DNA from: Streptomyces tagetis | GTDB taxonomy: Bacteria > Actinomycetota > Actinomycetes > Streptomycetales > Streptomycetaceae | Direction: 5' to 3' | Length of the DNA stretch: 64,000 bases | Assembly: GCF_018069565.1 (NCBI RefSeq) | Contig: NZ_JAGPNL010000007.1 | Location: 62,001-126,000, forward strand | In this document: piece by piece, positions 50,523 through 60,067 of the stretch | How positions within the stretch are numbered: the stretch's first letter is position 1 | How the letters are laid out: each line of letters begins with the position of its first letter | Translations under genes and position numbers: made by a program | Notes under the pieces: generated by a model | What the model saw: the letters and a program-made list of their open reading frames with translations, nothing else | Told to the model about the DNA's origin: nothing | Databases searched by the model: none

Positions 50523-52874
50523 GTGGTGGATCAGCTCACGCAGCACGATCCGCGGCGCATCGGGCCGTTCGAGGTGCTGGGGAGGCTAGGGGCCGGCGGT
50601 ATGGGGCTGGTCTACCTCGCGCGCTCGGCGTCGGGCCGGCGCGTGGCGATCAAGACGGTCCGGACGGAGCTGGCCGAGGACCAGCTCTTCCGCGTCCGCT
50701 TCACCCGCGAGGTGGAGGCGGCCCGCGCGGTCTCCGGCTTCTACACCGCGGCCGTGGTCGACGCCGACCCCCGCGCCGCCGTGCCCTGGCTGGCCACCGC
50801 CTACGTCCCGGCGCCCTCCCTGGAGGAGATCGTCAACGAGTGCGGCCCGATGCCGGCCCAGGCGGTGCGCTGGCTGGCCGCGGGCGTCGCCGAGGCGCTC
50901 CAGTCGATCCACGGCGCCGGACTCGTCCACCGCGACCTCAAGCCGTCCAACGTCCTGGTCGTGGAGGACGGCCCCCGGGTGATCGACTTCGGCATCGCCT
51001 CCGGTGTGTCGAACACGCGGCTGACGATGACCAACGTCGCCGTGGGCACCCCCGCCTACATGTCCCCGGAGCAGGCGAAGGACTCCCGCAGCGTCACCGG
51101 CGCCAGCGACGTCTTCTCGCTCGGCTCGATGCTGGTCTTCGCCGCCACCGGGCACCCGCCCTTCCACGGGGCCAACCCGGTCGAGACGGTGTTCATGCTG
51201 CTGCGCGAGGGCCCCGACCTCGACGGGCTCCCGGACGAGCTGCGCCCGCTCATCGAGGCGTGTATGCAGATGGAGGCGACCGCCCGCCCCAACCCGGCCG
51301 ACCTCCAGGCCCAGCTCGCCCCGCACCTGTTCGGCTCCGGCTCCGACGACAGCGGCACCGCCTCCGCCTGGCTGCCCGAGCACGCGGTCGGCCTGATCGA
51401 GGAGCGCCGCAACGGCCGGCCCCCGGTCCGGCCCGGCGGCGCGGGCGGCGGCCGGGGTCCGCAGGGCGTCCGCCCCGCCCTGCCGCTGCCCCCGCCGCCC
51501 GCGCACGACCCCGTCGTCCCGCCGCTGCCCGCCGTCCCCGACACCGGCCCGGTGCGGCTGGCCGGCGCCCCGGTGCCGATCGGCCCCGGCCCCCGCGTCT
51601 CCGACATGCGGGCCGCCGCCGTCGCCGCGCCCCCGCCGGAGGCCGCCCTGGCCGCCTCCTGGTCCCGGCCCCGCCCTGGCGTCAACGGCGCCGATCCCGC
51701 CGTACCGCCCGTTCCGGCGGCACCCCCGGAGTCCGCCTCGCCGGCCGGCTGGCGCCCCTGGCGCTTCCGCATGTCCAACGACGTGTGGGGCACGCCGTCG
51801 GTCGACGGCGACCTGGTCTACGTCACCTCCTTCGAGGTGCACGCCCTGGACGTGGCCACCGGGCGGCGCCGTTTCAAGACCCGGGACGTGGCCTGGTCGA
51901 TGGCGGTCGCGGACGGCCGTATCCACGCCTCCGACGGGCCCACCCTCTTCGCCCTGGACGCCCGCGAGGGCTCCGACCTGTGGCGGTTGCAGACGGACGC
52001 CTGGGTCTACTCGATCCAGGCCGACCACGGCACGGTCGTCACCGCCACCCGGGGCGGCGGCGTCCAGGCGTGGGAGGCCGCGGGCGGGCAGCGGCTCTGG
52101 GAGATCACCGGCGCCCAGACCGACTTCGAGTCGGCCGAGGCGGGCGCCGTGGTCCACGAGGGCACGGTCTACGTCTGGCAGGACGCCCGGCTGCGCGCCC
52201 TGGACGCCCGCACCGGCGAGGAGCGCTGGTCGTACCCGATCGGCGACGCCGCCTCCTGCGGCGGGGTGCCGGTCCGCCTGACACAGGCGTCCGACGGCTA
52301 CGTCTACGTCGCCGCGGGCACCCGCGTCATCGCCCTGGAGGTCGCCGGCGGCCACGTGCGCTGGCACTTCGAGGCCCCCGCGGTCTTCCTCTCGCCGCCC
52401 GCCTTCGTACCGGGCCCGGCGGTGACCGGCGGCGGGGTGTACCTCGCCGACTACCTCGGCACCGTCTACGCCCTCGACGCCACCGACGGCCGCGACCGCT
52501 GGCGGATCGCCACCGAGGCCCGCTCCTGCGCCGACCCGGTGCTGGTGGCCGCCGGTCACGTGCACGTGGGCAGCGGCAAGGGCCTCTACACCCTGGACGC
52601 CGTCACCGGCACGCCCAAGTGGCGCTTCCAGGCGGGCGGAGACATCGTGGGGGCGCCCGCGGTGGCCGAGGGCCGCATCCACTTCGGCTCCACCGACCAC
52701 CTGCTCTACACGCTCAAGGCCGACGACGGCCGGCTGCGCTGGAAGCTGGCGACCGGCGGCGAGATCACCGGCTCACCGGTCGTGCGGGACGGCATCGTGT
52801 ACGCGTGCAGCAAGGACCGCTGCGTCTACGCGCTGGACGCGGAGAAGGGCACCGGGACGGCCCGCACCGCCTGA
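50523..52874 (+). CDS. afsK: Serine/threonine protein kinase AfsK
   Basis: The GTG at 50523 (or 50526) follows GGGGAGG and gives 783 aa, close to the 799 aa of S. coelicolor AfsK. The kinase domain at about 13-270 has GRLGAGGMGLVYLA, K in VAIKTV, HRDLKPSN, DFG and APE-like SPE. A Pro/Ala-rich linker follows, then from about residue 410 a PQQ/WD-type beta-propeller (DGDLVYVTSFEVHALDVATGRRRF and seven similar repeats). AfsK phosphorylates AfsR and influences secondary metabolism and hyphal branching. There is no membrane helix. The afsS and afsR genes lie 1 kb downstream on the opposite strand. Confidence 0.92.
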   Translation: MVDQLTQHDPRRIGPFEVLGRLGAGGMGLVYLARSASGRRVAIKTVRTELAEDQLFRVRFTREVEAARAVSGFYTAAVVDADPRAAVPWLATAYVPAPSLEEIVNECGPMPAQAVRWLAAGVAEALQSIHGAGLVHRDLKPSNVLVVEDGPRVIDFGIASGVSNTRLTMTNVAVGTPAYMSPEQAKDSRSVTGASDVFSLGSMLVFAATGHPPFHGANPVETVFMLLREGPDLDGLPDELRPLIEACMQMEATARPNPADLQAQLAPHLFGSGSDDSGTASAWLPEHAVGLIEERRNGRPPVRPGGAGGGRGPQGVRPALPLPPPPAHDPVVPPLPAVPDTGPVRLAGAPVPIGPGPRVSDMRAAAVAAPPPEAALAASWSRPRPGVNGADPAVPPVPAAPPESASPAGWRPWRFRMSNDVWGTPSVDGDLVYVTSFEVHALDVATGRRRFKTRDVAWSMAVADGRIHASDGPTLFALDAREGSDLWRLQTDAWVYSIQADHGTVVTATRGGGVQAWEAAGGQRLWEITGAQTDFESAEAGAVVHEGTVYVWQDARLRALDARTGEERWSYPIGDAASCGGVPVRLTQASDGYVYVAAGTRVIALEVAGGHVRWHFEAPAVFLSPPAFVPGPAVTGGGVYLADYLGTVYALDATDGRDRWRIATEARSCADPVLVAAGHVHVGSGKGLYTLDAVTGTPKWRFQAGGDIVGAPAVAEGRIHFGSTDHLLYTLKADDGRLRWKLATGGEITGSPVVRDGIVYACSKDRCVYALDAEKGTGTARTA

Positions 52875-52989
52875 CGGCCCCGCCGCCCGGACGTCCTGAC
52901 GGCCCCGGCGCCCGCGCGGTCACCCGGCGTGCGCGGCCGTACCGCACTGGTGACATGGCCGTGACAGTCGGCTGACTACGCTGACCGCC

Positions 52990-53520
52990 ATGACGACACG
53001 GGGGCGAGCACTCAGGTTCACGACGGTCTCGGTGGCGGTGGTCCTCTGCCTGACCGGATTCTCCACCGGCACCGGCCACGGCGGCGGGAGCAAGAGCAAG
53101 AGCCGCAGCACCGGGAAGAGCGGCAGCCGTGGCGGCGGCGGGTGCAGCAGCTCCCGGCAGGACCACGACACGTCCACGTCGGCCTCCGGCGGCACCTACC
53201 GGGGCGGCACCCATCGCGGCCCCACCGGCACCGCCGGCCCCAGCCCCACCACCCGGCCCGCCACGGTGCGCCTGGTGAGCTGCGCGACCGCCAAGCGGCC
53301 CTACGCCACCGTCGAGGTCACCAACCCCAACGACCGGCGGCGCACCTTCGACGTCGCCGTCTCCTTCCGGGACGCCGACGGCCGCACCATCGAGGACGTC
53401 GTCCGGGGCAGCTCCGTACCCGCCCGGGAGACGATCCGCGTCCGCCTGCCGCTCACCGGCGCCGCGCCGCGCACCCCCGACCACTGCCAGACCGACCCCA
53501 CCGCCCTCCCGGCGTCCTGA
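52990..53520 (+). CDS. Secreted Ser/Gly/Thr-rich protein
   Basis: 176 aa with an N-terminal signal (RGRALRFTTVSVAVVLCLTGFSTGTG), a disordered Ser/Lys/Gly-rich stretch with one Cys, and a compact C-terminal beta-rich domain (VRLVSCATAKRPYATVEVTNPNDRRRTFDVAVSFRDADGRTIEDVVRGSSVPARETIRVRLPLTG) that looks like a FxLYD-type or immunoglobulin-like module. It lies between afsK and afsS and is convergent with afsS. Function unknown. Confidence 0.8.
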   Translation: MTTRGRALRFTTVSVAVVLCLTGFSTGTGHGGGSKSKSRSTGKSGSRGGGGCSSSRQDHDTSTSASGGTYRGGTHRGPTGTAGPSPTTRPATVRLVSCATAKRPYATVEVTNPNDRRRTFDVAVSFRDADGRTIEDVVRGSSVPARETIRVRLPLTGAAPRTPDHCQTDPTALPAS

Positions 53521-53550
53521 CCGGCGAGGAGGCGGGCCGCCGGGAACGCC

Positions 53551-53592
53551 TCGGCCGCGGCGGCTCCCCCTTGCCCGCGCCGCCGCGGCCGA
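53551..53592. terminator. Bidirectional terminator between the secreted protein gene and afsS
   Basis: TCGGCCGCGGCGGC (53551-53564) and GCCGCCGCGGCCGA (53579-53592) form a perfect 14-bp stem with a 14-nt loop. It lies between two converging stop codons. Confidence 0.88.
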
Positions 53593-53611
53593 TCCCCGTG
53601 TGGAGGAAGGT

Positions 53612-53818
53612 CTACTCGCCGTCCCGGCCCGGAGCGGGCGGGGCGGGCATGTGGCTGTCCTGCGTGGTGACGGTGCCGTCCTTCGGCGGCGCCGGCATGT
53701 GACTGTCCTGCGGGGTGGCGACGCCGTCCTTCGGCGGTGCCGGCATGTGGCTGTCGAGCGTCGTGATCGTCTCGTCGGCCTTCTTCTTCGCCTCGTTGTT
53801 CCCGACGGCGTTGCTCAT
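53612..53818 (-). CDS. afsS: AfsS, small pleiotropic regulator of antibiotic production
   Basis: ATG 53818 has GGGGGT 9 nt upstream; 68 aa. After MSNAVGNNEAKKKADET the protein consists of three copies of T-x-DSHMPAPPxDG, the hallmark of AfsS, an acidic sigma-like small protein that raises antibiotic pathway activator expression. The promoter is activated by AfsR; a matching binding site lies at 53988-54007. It is encoded directly downstream of afsR on the same strand. Confidence 0.93.
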   Translation of the reverse strand: MSNAVGNNEAKKKADETITTLDSHMPAPPKDGVATPQDSHMPAPPKDGTVTTQDSHMPAPPAPGRDGE

Positions 53819-53859
53819 CGTGTGGACCCCCATGAAGTGACGGAGCGATTGGCTGGAAC

Positions 53860-53899
53860 CGCCCGTTCGGCGACTCCCCCGCGGATCGCCGAACGGGCG
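53860..53899 (-). promoter_or_regulatory. Perfect hairpin in the afsS leader
   Basis: CGCCCGTTCGGCGA (53860-53873) and TCGCCGAACGGGCG (53886-53899) form a perfect 14-bp stem with a 12-nt loop, about 42 nt upstream of the afsS start. It could act as attenuator or stabiliser in the afsS transcript. A -10-like TAGGGT on the minus strand (53914-53919) lies just upstream. Confidence 0.7.
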
Positions 53900-53987
53900 C
53901 TCCGGGGCCGTTCACCCTATCGGCGAGGCCCCGGCGGCCCGTCTGCCCCCCGACGCGACGGACCGTTGCCATGACAGTGGCAGGCGG

Positions 53988-54007
53988 CCATAAACGTTCG
54001 ATGAACG
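53988..54007 (-). promoter_or_regulatory. AfsR/PhoP-type direct-repeat box of the afsS promoter
   Basis: The minus strand reads CGTTCATCGAA followed at once by CGTTTATGGCC, two 11-bp direct repeats like those described for AfsR and PhoP binding at afsS in S. coelicolor. It starts 20 bp after the afsR stop, so the afsS promoter lies entirely in the short afsR-afsS gap. Confidence 0.75.
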
Positions 54008-54026
54008 CCGCGCGCGTGGGGCCCCC

Positions 54027-57011
54027 TCAGGCCGCGCCCACCGGCCGCAGCAGCGTGCGCAGTTCGCCCGCCTCGGGCGCGTCCAGCCGCTCGTAGATGG
54101 CGAGGGCGTCGCGCCAGCAGGCCCGCGCCCGGTCGGTCTGCTCCAGCCGGCTCAGCGAACGCCCCAGCAGCGTCAGGATGTTGGCGCGCATCCAGTCGCC
54201 GCCGATGCTGCCCGTGCTCAGCGCCTGCTCCGCGTGGCGGGCCCCCTGCGCCGGCCGTCCGGCCGACAGGTGCACCTGGGCGATACGGAAGTGCGTCGCC
54301 CCCTCCCACAGCCGCTGCCGGTTCTCCACGAACGTCTGGAGCGCGGCGGAGAGTTCACGCAGCGCCTCGGTCTGCCGGGAGGCGTGGCTGAGCGCGATGC
54401 CCAGCGCGTAGCGGGCGTTGGCGAGGCGGAAGGTCAGGCCCAGCTCGTCGTAGATGGCGATGCCCTGGCGGACCAGGTCGATGCCGGAGGAGGTGCGGCC
54501 GACCGAGACCAGGACACGGGAGAGGTTGCACAGCGCGCTGGCCTCCCCGGGCCGGTTGCCGTCGGCGCGGAACGCCCGTACGGCCTCCAGCAGATGGGCC
54601 TCGCTCGCGGCGCGCAGGTTCTTGCAGTTGGCGATGATGCCCTGCTCGTTGTGGGCGTTGGCCCGGGTCCAGGGGTCCTGGGTGCGGGCGCCCAGTTCGA
54701 TGGCGCGCTCGGCCTCCCGGCCGGCCTCGTCGAACCGCCCGGCCCGGCTGAGGACCTGGGCCAGCGTGGTGCGCGCCCGCCCCTCCGCGTGGTCGTCGCC
54801 CGCGGCGGCCGTGGCGTCCCGGGCGGCGAGCGCCGCCGCCTCGTAGCCGAGCGCGCTCGCCCCCGACTCCGCGAGGTCCTTGGCGGCCAGCAGCAGGTCG
54901 ACGGCGCGGCGCAGCGTGGCCGGGCCGAGGGACTGGCGGACGCAGGCGAGGATGCAGGCGGCCTCGGCGTGCAGCCAGTCCAGCGCGCCGGCGTCGTCGG
55001 TGAAGACCGTGCCGGGGAACGCGGTCGGCTCCAGGTGGTCCACCGTGCGGTCGCCGGGCCGCTCGATGGCGTACACCCCGGCCGCCGTGGCCAGGTAGAA
55101 GTCGAGCAGCCGGGCAAGGGCCGCCGCCCGCTCGCTCGGCGGGTGCTCGTCGCGCTCCGCGCAGGCCCGCGCGTAGAGCCGGACCAGGTCGTGGAAGCGG
55201 TAGCGGCCGGGCGCCGCCGACTCCAGCAGGGAGGTGTCCACCAGCGATTCGAGCAGGTCCTCCGTGTCGTGCTCGGGCAGGTCCAGCACCGCCGCGGCGG
55301 CGGCCAGGGAGATGTCCGGCCCGTCGGCCAGCCCGAGCAGCCTGAAGGCCCGCGCCTGCGCCGGTTCCAGTTGCCCGTAGCCGAGTTCGAAGGTCGCCTC
55401 GACGGCGAGGTCCCCGGCCTGCAACTCGTCCAGCCGGCGCCGCTCGTCGGCCAGCTTGGCGGCGAGGACGGAGACGGTCCAGGTGCGCCGGGCCGCCAGG
55501 CGGGAGGCGGCGATGCGGATCGCCAGCGGCAGGAAACCGCAGGCGGCGACGGTGTCCAGCGCGGCCTTGCGCTCGGCCGCGACCCGCTCCTCGCCGACGA
55601 TCCGGGTGAAGAGCGCGAGTGCCTCCTCCGGGGACATCACGTCCAGGTCGACCAGATGCGCCCCGGCCAGCCCCACCATCCGCACCCGGGAGGTGACCAG
55701 CGCCGCGCAGCCGGCCGTGCCCGGCAGCAGCGGGCGCACCTGCGCCGCGTCACGGGCGTTGTCCAGCAGGACCAGGACGCGGCGGCCGTCCAGCACCGAG
55801 CGGTAGAGCGCGGCCCGCTCCTCCAGCGAGTCCGGCACCGCCGAGTCGGGGGTGCCGAGCGCCCGCAGGAAGGCGCCGAGCACCGTCTCCGGTTCGACTG
55901 CCCGCGCGCCGGCGCCCTGGAGGTCGACGTAGAGCTGCCCGTCCGGGAAGGCGGGCCGCGCCTGGTGGGCGACGTGCACCGCGAGGGTGGTCTTGCCGAC
56001 CCCGCCGATGCCGGCCAGCGCCGAGACCGCCATGACCCGGGCCTCGGAGCCGGAGGCCGCGGACAGCACCTCGCCCAGTTCCCGGACGACGGCCGCGCGG
56101 CCGGTGAAGTCCGGCACGGTGGCGGGCAGTTGGGCGGGGCGTACGGGGGCGGCGGCCGGTTCCTCGGCCGGGGCGGGCGGCTGGGCCAGGGCCGGGTCGG
56201 CGCGCAGGACGCGGTTTTGGAGATCCTGGAGTTCCGGGCGCGGGTCGACGCCCAGTTCGTCGGCGAGCAGGCGCCGGGTGTCCGCGTAGACCGCCAGGGC
56301 CTCGGCCTGCCGTCCGCTGCGGTACAGGGCCAGCATCAGCAGCTCGCGGGGGCGTTCGCGCAGCGGGTGCGCGGCCGTGAGCGCGGTCAGCTCCGAGACG
56401 GCCTCGGCGTGGCAGCCCTGCTCCAGGTCCAGCTCCAGCCGGGTCTCCAGGAGTTGGAGCCGCCACTCCTCCAGGCGGACCCGCTGCGCCCGCGCGTACG
56501 GCCCCGGTACGCCGGCCAGCGCCTCGCCGTCCCACAGCGCCAGCGTCCGCCGCAGCGTCTCGCGCGCCGCGCACAGGTCCCCGGCGCCCCGGGCCTTCTC
56601 CGCCCCGGCGGCCAGCTCCCGCGCCTCGGTCAGGTCCAGGGTGCCGCGTACGGCGTACCCGCCCGACTCGCTCACCAGCACCCCGGCGCCGAACACCTTG
56701 CGCAGCCGGGAGGCGTACGTCCGCACCGCGGCCAGCGCCCGCGCGGGCGGGGCCTCGCCCCACAGGGCGTCGATCAGCTCGTCGGCGGTCGCGGTACGGC
56801 CCTCGCGCAGCAGGAGGGCGGCGAGCAGGGCGCGTTGCTGGGGGGAACCGGCGGCCAGCGGTTCGCCGCCGCGCCAGGCGCGCACCGGCCCGAGCACGCC
56901 GAAGCGCGGCGGCACCGGCACGGCGGCCGGCTCCTGCGGCACCGGTACGGCGGCCGGCTCCACCGGGGAGCCGGGCCCCCGCCGTTCCGGGGTCCGCGCC
57001 ACACCGTCCAT
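54027..57011 (-). CDS. afsR: AfsR, SARP-type global regulator
   Basis: ATG 57011 gives 994 aa, matching S. coelicolor AfsR (993). An OmpR-like DNA-binding domain (about 36-110) and BTAD (about 115-265) form the SARP head. NB-ARC ATPase follows with Walker A GIGGVGKTT (K340), VLVLLDNARDAAQVRPLLPG and GLPLAIR-like LPLAIRIAA. The C-terminal 300 residues are TPR-like (EQGIIANCKNLRAASEAHLLEAV ... RYALGIALSHASRQTEALRELSAAL). The phosphorylated form activates afsS. The N-terminal EPAAVPVPQEPAAVPVP is a small local duplication. Confidence 0.95.
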   Translation of the reverse strand: MDGVARTPERRGPGSPVEPAAVPVPQEPAAVPVPPRFGVLGPVRAWRGGEPLAAGSPQQRALLAALLLREGRTATADELIDALWGEAPPARALAAVRTYASRLRKVFGAGVLVSESGGYAVRGTLDLTEARELAAGAEKARGAGDLCAARETLRRTLALWDGEALAGVPGPYARAQRVRLEEWRLQLLETRLELDLEQGCHAEAVSELTALTAAHPLRERPRELLMLALYRSGRQAEALAVYADTRRLLADELGVDPRPELQDLQNRVLRADPALAQPPAPAEEPAAAPVRPAQLPATVPDFTGRAAVVRELGEVLSAASGSEARVMAVSALAGIGGVGKTTLAVHVAHQARPAFPDGQLYVDLQGAGARAVEPETVLGAFLRALGTPDSAVPDSLEERAALYRSVLDGRRVLVLLDNARDAAQVRPLLPGTAGCAALVTSRVRMVGLAGAHLVDLDVMSPEEALALFTRIVGEERVAAERKAALDTVAACGFLPLAIRIAASRLAARRTWTVSVLAAKLADERRRLDELQAGDLAVEATFELGYGQLEPAQARAFRLLGLADGPDISLAAAAAVLDLPEHDTEDLLESLVDTSLLESAAPGRYRFHDLVRLYARACAERDEHPPSERAAALARLLDFYLATAAGVYAIERPGDRTVDHLEPTAFPGTVFTDDAGALDWLHAEAACILACVRQSLGPATLRRAVDLLLAAKDLAESGASALGYEAAALAARDATAAAGDDHAEGRARTTLAQVLSRAGRFDEAGREAERAIELGARTQDPWTRANAHNEQGIIANCKNLRAASEAHLLEAVRAFRADGNRPGEASALCNLSRVLVSVGRTSSGIDLVRQGIAIYDELGLTFRLANARYALGIALSHASRQTEALRELSAALQTFVENRQRLWEGATHFRIAQVHLSAGRPAQGARHAEQALSTGSIGGDWMRANILTLLGRSLSRLEQTDRARACWRDALAIYERLDAPEAGELRTLLRPVGAA

Positions 57012-57382
57012 GGAGTCCCCCTAGGCTTCCTGAGCAACCAGGCCAAGTTTGCCTTGCCCACGGCGGCTCCGTCAGCCGCGGGGACGCCGATCACCGCACC
57101 ACACCCCCGGCCCCGCAACGCCCTCACACTCTCTCCGCACGGACCCCGCTTTCGGGGGCGGGGGTGCCCCGCCTCCCCGGGCACCCCGGGCGCACCCCGC
57201 CCCGCCGCCGGGCCGTCCGTCACCGCCCCGCCGCCCGTCACCCGCGCGAGGGCCCGCCGGCCCCCGGCGCCCGCCTGCCGCCGCCCCGCCCCTGGCCGGC
57301 CGGACAGGCGCCCCGCCGGCCCCCGCCGCTCCCCGCCCCCGGGGGTCCGGCGTGCTGATCACCCCGCTCGTATGCTCGAAGG
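57012..57382. other. Divergent afsR-fbiC intergenic region
   Basis: 371 bp, strongly C-rich on the plus strand, without a supported gene. It must hold the promoters for afsR and fbiC; I see no reliable operator. The fbiC start is preceded directly by GAAGG. Confidence 0.45.
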
Positions 57383-59968
57383 ATGACGACTTCCGTGCCC
57401 TCCGGAACCGGCCCCACCGAGAACGCCCTGCGCCGCGCCCTCAAACGGGCCCGCGAGGGCGTCGCGCTCGACGTGTCCGAGGCGGCGGTGCTGCTCCAGG
57501 CGCGCGGCGGGCACCTCGACGACCTCACCGCCTCCGCCGCCCGGGTGCGCGACGCGGGCCTGGAGGCCGCCGGGCGGCCCGGCGTCATCACGTACTCCAA
57601 GAGCGTCTTCATCCCGCTCACCCGGCTCTGCCGTGACAAGTGCCACTACTGCACCTTCGTCACCGTCCCCGGCAAGCTCCGCCGCGCCGGACACGGCATG
57701 TTCATGTCCCCGGACGAGGTGCTGGACGTGGCCCGGCGCGGCGCCGCCCTCGGCTGCAAGGAAGCCCTCATCACCCTCGGCGACAAGCCCGAGGAGCGCT
57801 GGCCCGAGGCGCGCGAGTGGCTCGACGCGCACGGCTACGACGACACCCTCGCCTACGTCCGCGCCGTCTCCATCCGCGTCCTGGAGGAGACGGGACTGCT
57901 CCCGCACCTCAACCCGGGCGTGCTGACCTGGACCGACTTCCAGCGGCTCAAGCCGGTCGCCGCCTCGATGGGCATGATGCTGGAGACCACCGCGACCCGC
58001 CTGTGGTCCGAGCCCGGCGGCCCCCACCACGGCTCCCCTGACAAGGAACCGGCCGTGCGGCTGCGGGTCCTGGAGGACGCCGGACGCTCCTCCGTCCCCT
58101 TCACCTCCGGCATCCTCATCGGCATCGGCGAGAACCACGAGGAGCGCGCCGAGTCGCTCTTCGCGCTGCGCCGCGTCGCGCGGTCGTACCACGGCCTCCA
58201 GGAACTGATCATCCAGAACTTCCGGGCCAAGCCGGACACCGCCATGCGCGGCATGCCCGACGCCGAACTGGACGAACTGGTCGCCACGGTGGCCGTCGCC
58301 CGGCTCATCATGGGCCCCTCCGCCAACCTCCAGGCCCCGCCGAACCTCGTCGACGCCGAGTACGGGCGGCTCATCGGCGCGGGCATCGACGACTGGGGCG
58401 GGATCTCCCCGCTCACCATCGACCACGTCAACCCCGAACGCCCATGGCCCCGGATCGACGAACTGGCCGAGCGGTCCCGGGCGTCCGGCTTCGAGATGCG
58501 CGAACGCCTGTGCGTCTACCCGGAGTTCGTCCGCCGCGGGGAGCCCTGGCTCGACCCGCGCCTGCGCCCGCACGTGGCCGCGCTCGCCGACCCGGACACC
58601 GGACTGGCCCGCCCGGACGCGGTCGTCGAGGGCCGGCCGTGGCAGGAGCCGGACGAGGCGTTCACCGCCTCCGGCCGCACCGACCTGCACCGCACCATCG
58701 ACACCGAGGGCCGCACCGGCGACCGCCGCGACGACTTCGACGCCGTGTACGGGGACTGGGACGCCCTGCGCGAGGCCGCCGCGCCCGGCATGGCGCCGGA
58801 GCGCATCGACACCGACGTACGGCACGCGCTGGCCACCGCGGCCGACGACCCGGAGAAGCTCACCGACGGCGAGGCCCTCGCCCTGCTGCACGCCGACGGA
58901 CCGGCGCTGGACGCGCTGTGCCGGGTGGCGGACGACGTGCGCCGCTCGGCGGTCGGCGACGACGTGACGTACATCGTCACGCGGAACATCAACTTCACCA
59001 ACGTCTGCTACACCGGCTGCCGTTTCTGCGCCTTCGCCCAGCGGCGCACCGACGCGGACGCGTACACGCTCTCCCTGGACCAGGTCGCCGACCGCGCCCA
59101 GCAGGCGTGGGAGGTGGGCGCGGTGGAGGTGTGCATGCAGGGCGGCATCCACCCGGACCTGCCCGGGACGGCGTACTTCGACATCGCGCGGGCGGTCAGG
59201 GAGCGCGTCCCGGGCATGCACGTGCACGCCTTCTCCCCGATGGAGGTCGTCAACGGAGCCGCCCGTACGGGGCTGTCGGTGCGCGAGTGGCTGTCGGCGG
59301 CGAAGGAGGCGGGGCTGGACTCGATCCCGGGCACGGCCGCGGAGATCCTCGACGACGAGGTCCGCTGGGTGCTGACCAAGGGCAAGCTGCCGGCGGCCAC
59401 CTGGATCGAGGTCGTCGAGACGGCGCACGAGCTGGGCATCCGCTCCTCGTCCACGATGATGTACGGCCACGTCGACCAGCCCCGGCACTGGCTCGGCCAC
59501 CTGCGCACGCTGGCCGGCATCCAGCGGCGCACCGGCGGCTTCACGGAGTTCGTGACACTGCCCTTCATCCACACCAACGCGCCGGTGTACCTGGCCGGCA
59601 TCGCCCGCCCCGGCCCGACGGTGCGGGACAACCGGGCGGTCACCGCGATGGCCCGCCTGCTGCTGCACCCGCACATCCCGAACATCCAGACGAGCTGGGT
59701 CAAGCTCGGCGCGGACGGCGCCGCCGAGATGCTGCGCTCGGGCGCCAACGACCTGGGCGGGACGCTGATGGAGGAGACGATCTCCCGGATGGCGGGTTCG
59801 TCGTACGGCTCGTACAAGTCGGTACGGGATCTGGTGGCGGTCGCGGAGGCGGCGGGCCGTCCGGCGAAGCCGCGGACCACGCTGTACGGCGAGGTCCCGG
59901 AGGAACGGCGCCGGGCCGCCGAGTCCTCCGACGGCCACCTGCCGGAGCTGCTGCCGGTCCTGGACTGA
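57383..59968 (+). CDS. fbiC: FO synthase (fused CofG/CofH)
   Basis: 861 aa, the standard length of the actinobacterial fusion. It makes the deazaflavin FO of coenzyme F420 from tyrosine and a ribityl-diaminouracil. Two radical-SAM domains are present: CofG-like with C83-x3-C87-x2-C90 (CRDKCHYC) and CofH-like with C542-x3-C546-x2-C549 (CYTGCRFC). Other landmarks are TYSKSVFIPLTRLC, NFRAKPDTAM, HAFSPMEV and MYGHVDQPRHWL. It stands alone; other F420 genes are not in the window. Confidence 0.96.
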   Translation: MTTSVPSGTGPTENALRRALKRAREGVALDVSEAAVLLQARGGHLDDLTASAARVRDAGLEAAGRPGVITYSKSVFIPLTRLCRDKCHYCTFVTVPGKLRRAGHGMFMSPDEVLDVARRGAALGCKEALITLGDKPEERWPEAREWLDAHGYDDTLAYVRAVSIRVLEETGLLPHLNPGVLTWTDFQRLKPVAASMGMMLETTATRLWSEPGGPHHGSPDKEPAVRLRVLEDAGRSSVPFTSGILIGIGENHEERAESLFALRRVARSYHGLQELIIQNFRAKPDTAMRGMPDAELDELVATVAVARLIMGPSANLQAPPNLVDAEYGRLIGAGIDDWGGISPLTIDHVNPERPWPRIDELAERSRASGFEMRERLCVYPEFVRRGEPWLDPRLRPHVAALADPDTGLARPDAVVEGRPWQEPDEAFTASGRTDLHRTIDTEGRTGDRRDDFDAVYGDWDALREAAAPGMAPERIDTDVRHALATAADDPEKLTDGEALALLHADGPALDALCRVADDVRRSAVGDDVTYIVTRNINFTNVCYTGCRFCAFAQRRTDADAYTLSLDQVADRAQQAWEVGAVEVCMQGGIHPDLPGTAYFDIARAVRERVPGMHVHAFSPMEVVNGAARTGLSVREWLSAAKEAGLDSIPGTAAEILDDEVRWVLTKGKLPAATWIEVVETAHELGIRSSSTMMYGHVDQPRHWLGHLRTLAGIQRRTGGFTEFVTLPFIHTNAPVYLAGIARPGPTVRDNRAVTAMARLLLHPHIPNIQTSWVKLGADGAAEMLRSGANDLGGTLMEETISRMAGSSYGSYKSVRDLVAVAEAAGRPAKPRTTLYGEVPEERRRAAESSDGHLPELLPVLD

Positions 59969-60067
59969 GCGGGGGCCTGGGTCCGGGCACCCGGTCGGGG
60001 GCACGGGCCGCCCACAGTACGATGATCCGACCCCCGGTGTGGCGGGGTTCCCAAGCGGAGGAGATGC

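Noticed and set aside
50586..52700. A 704-codon minus-strand frame opposite afsK
   Set aside because: Shadow of the conserved kinase/propeller gene; no recognisable domain.
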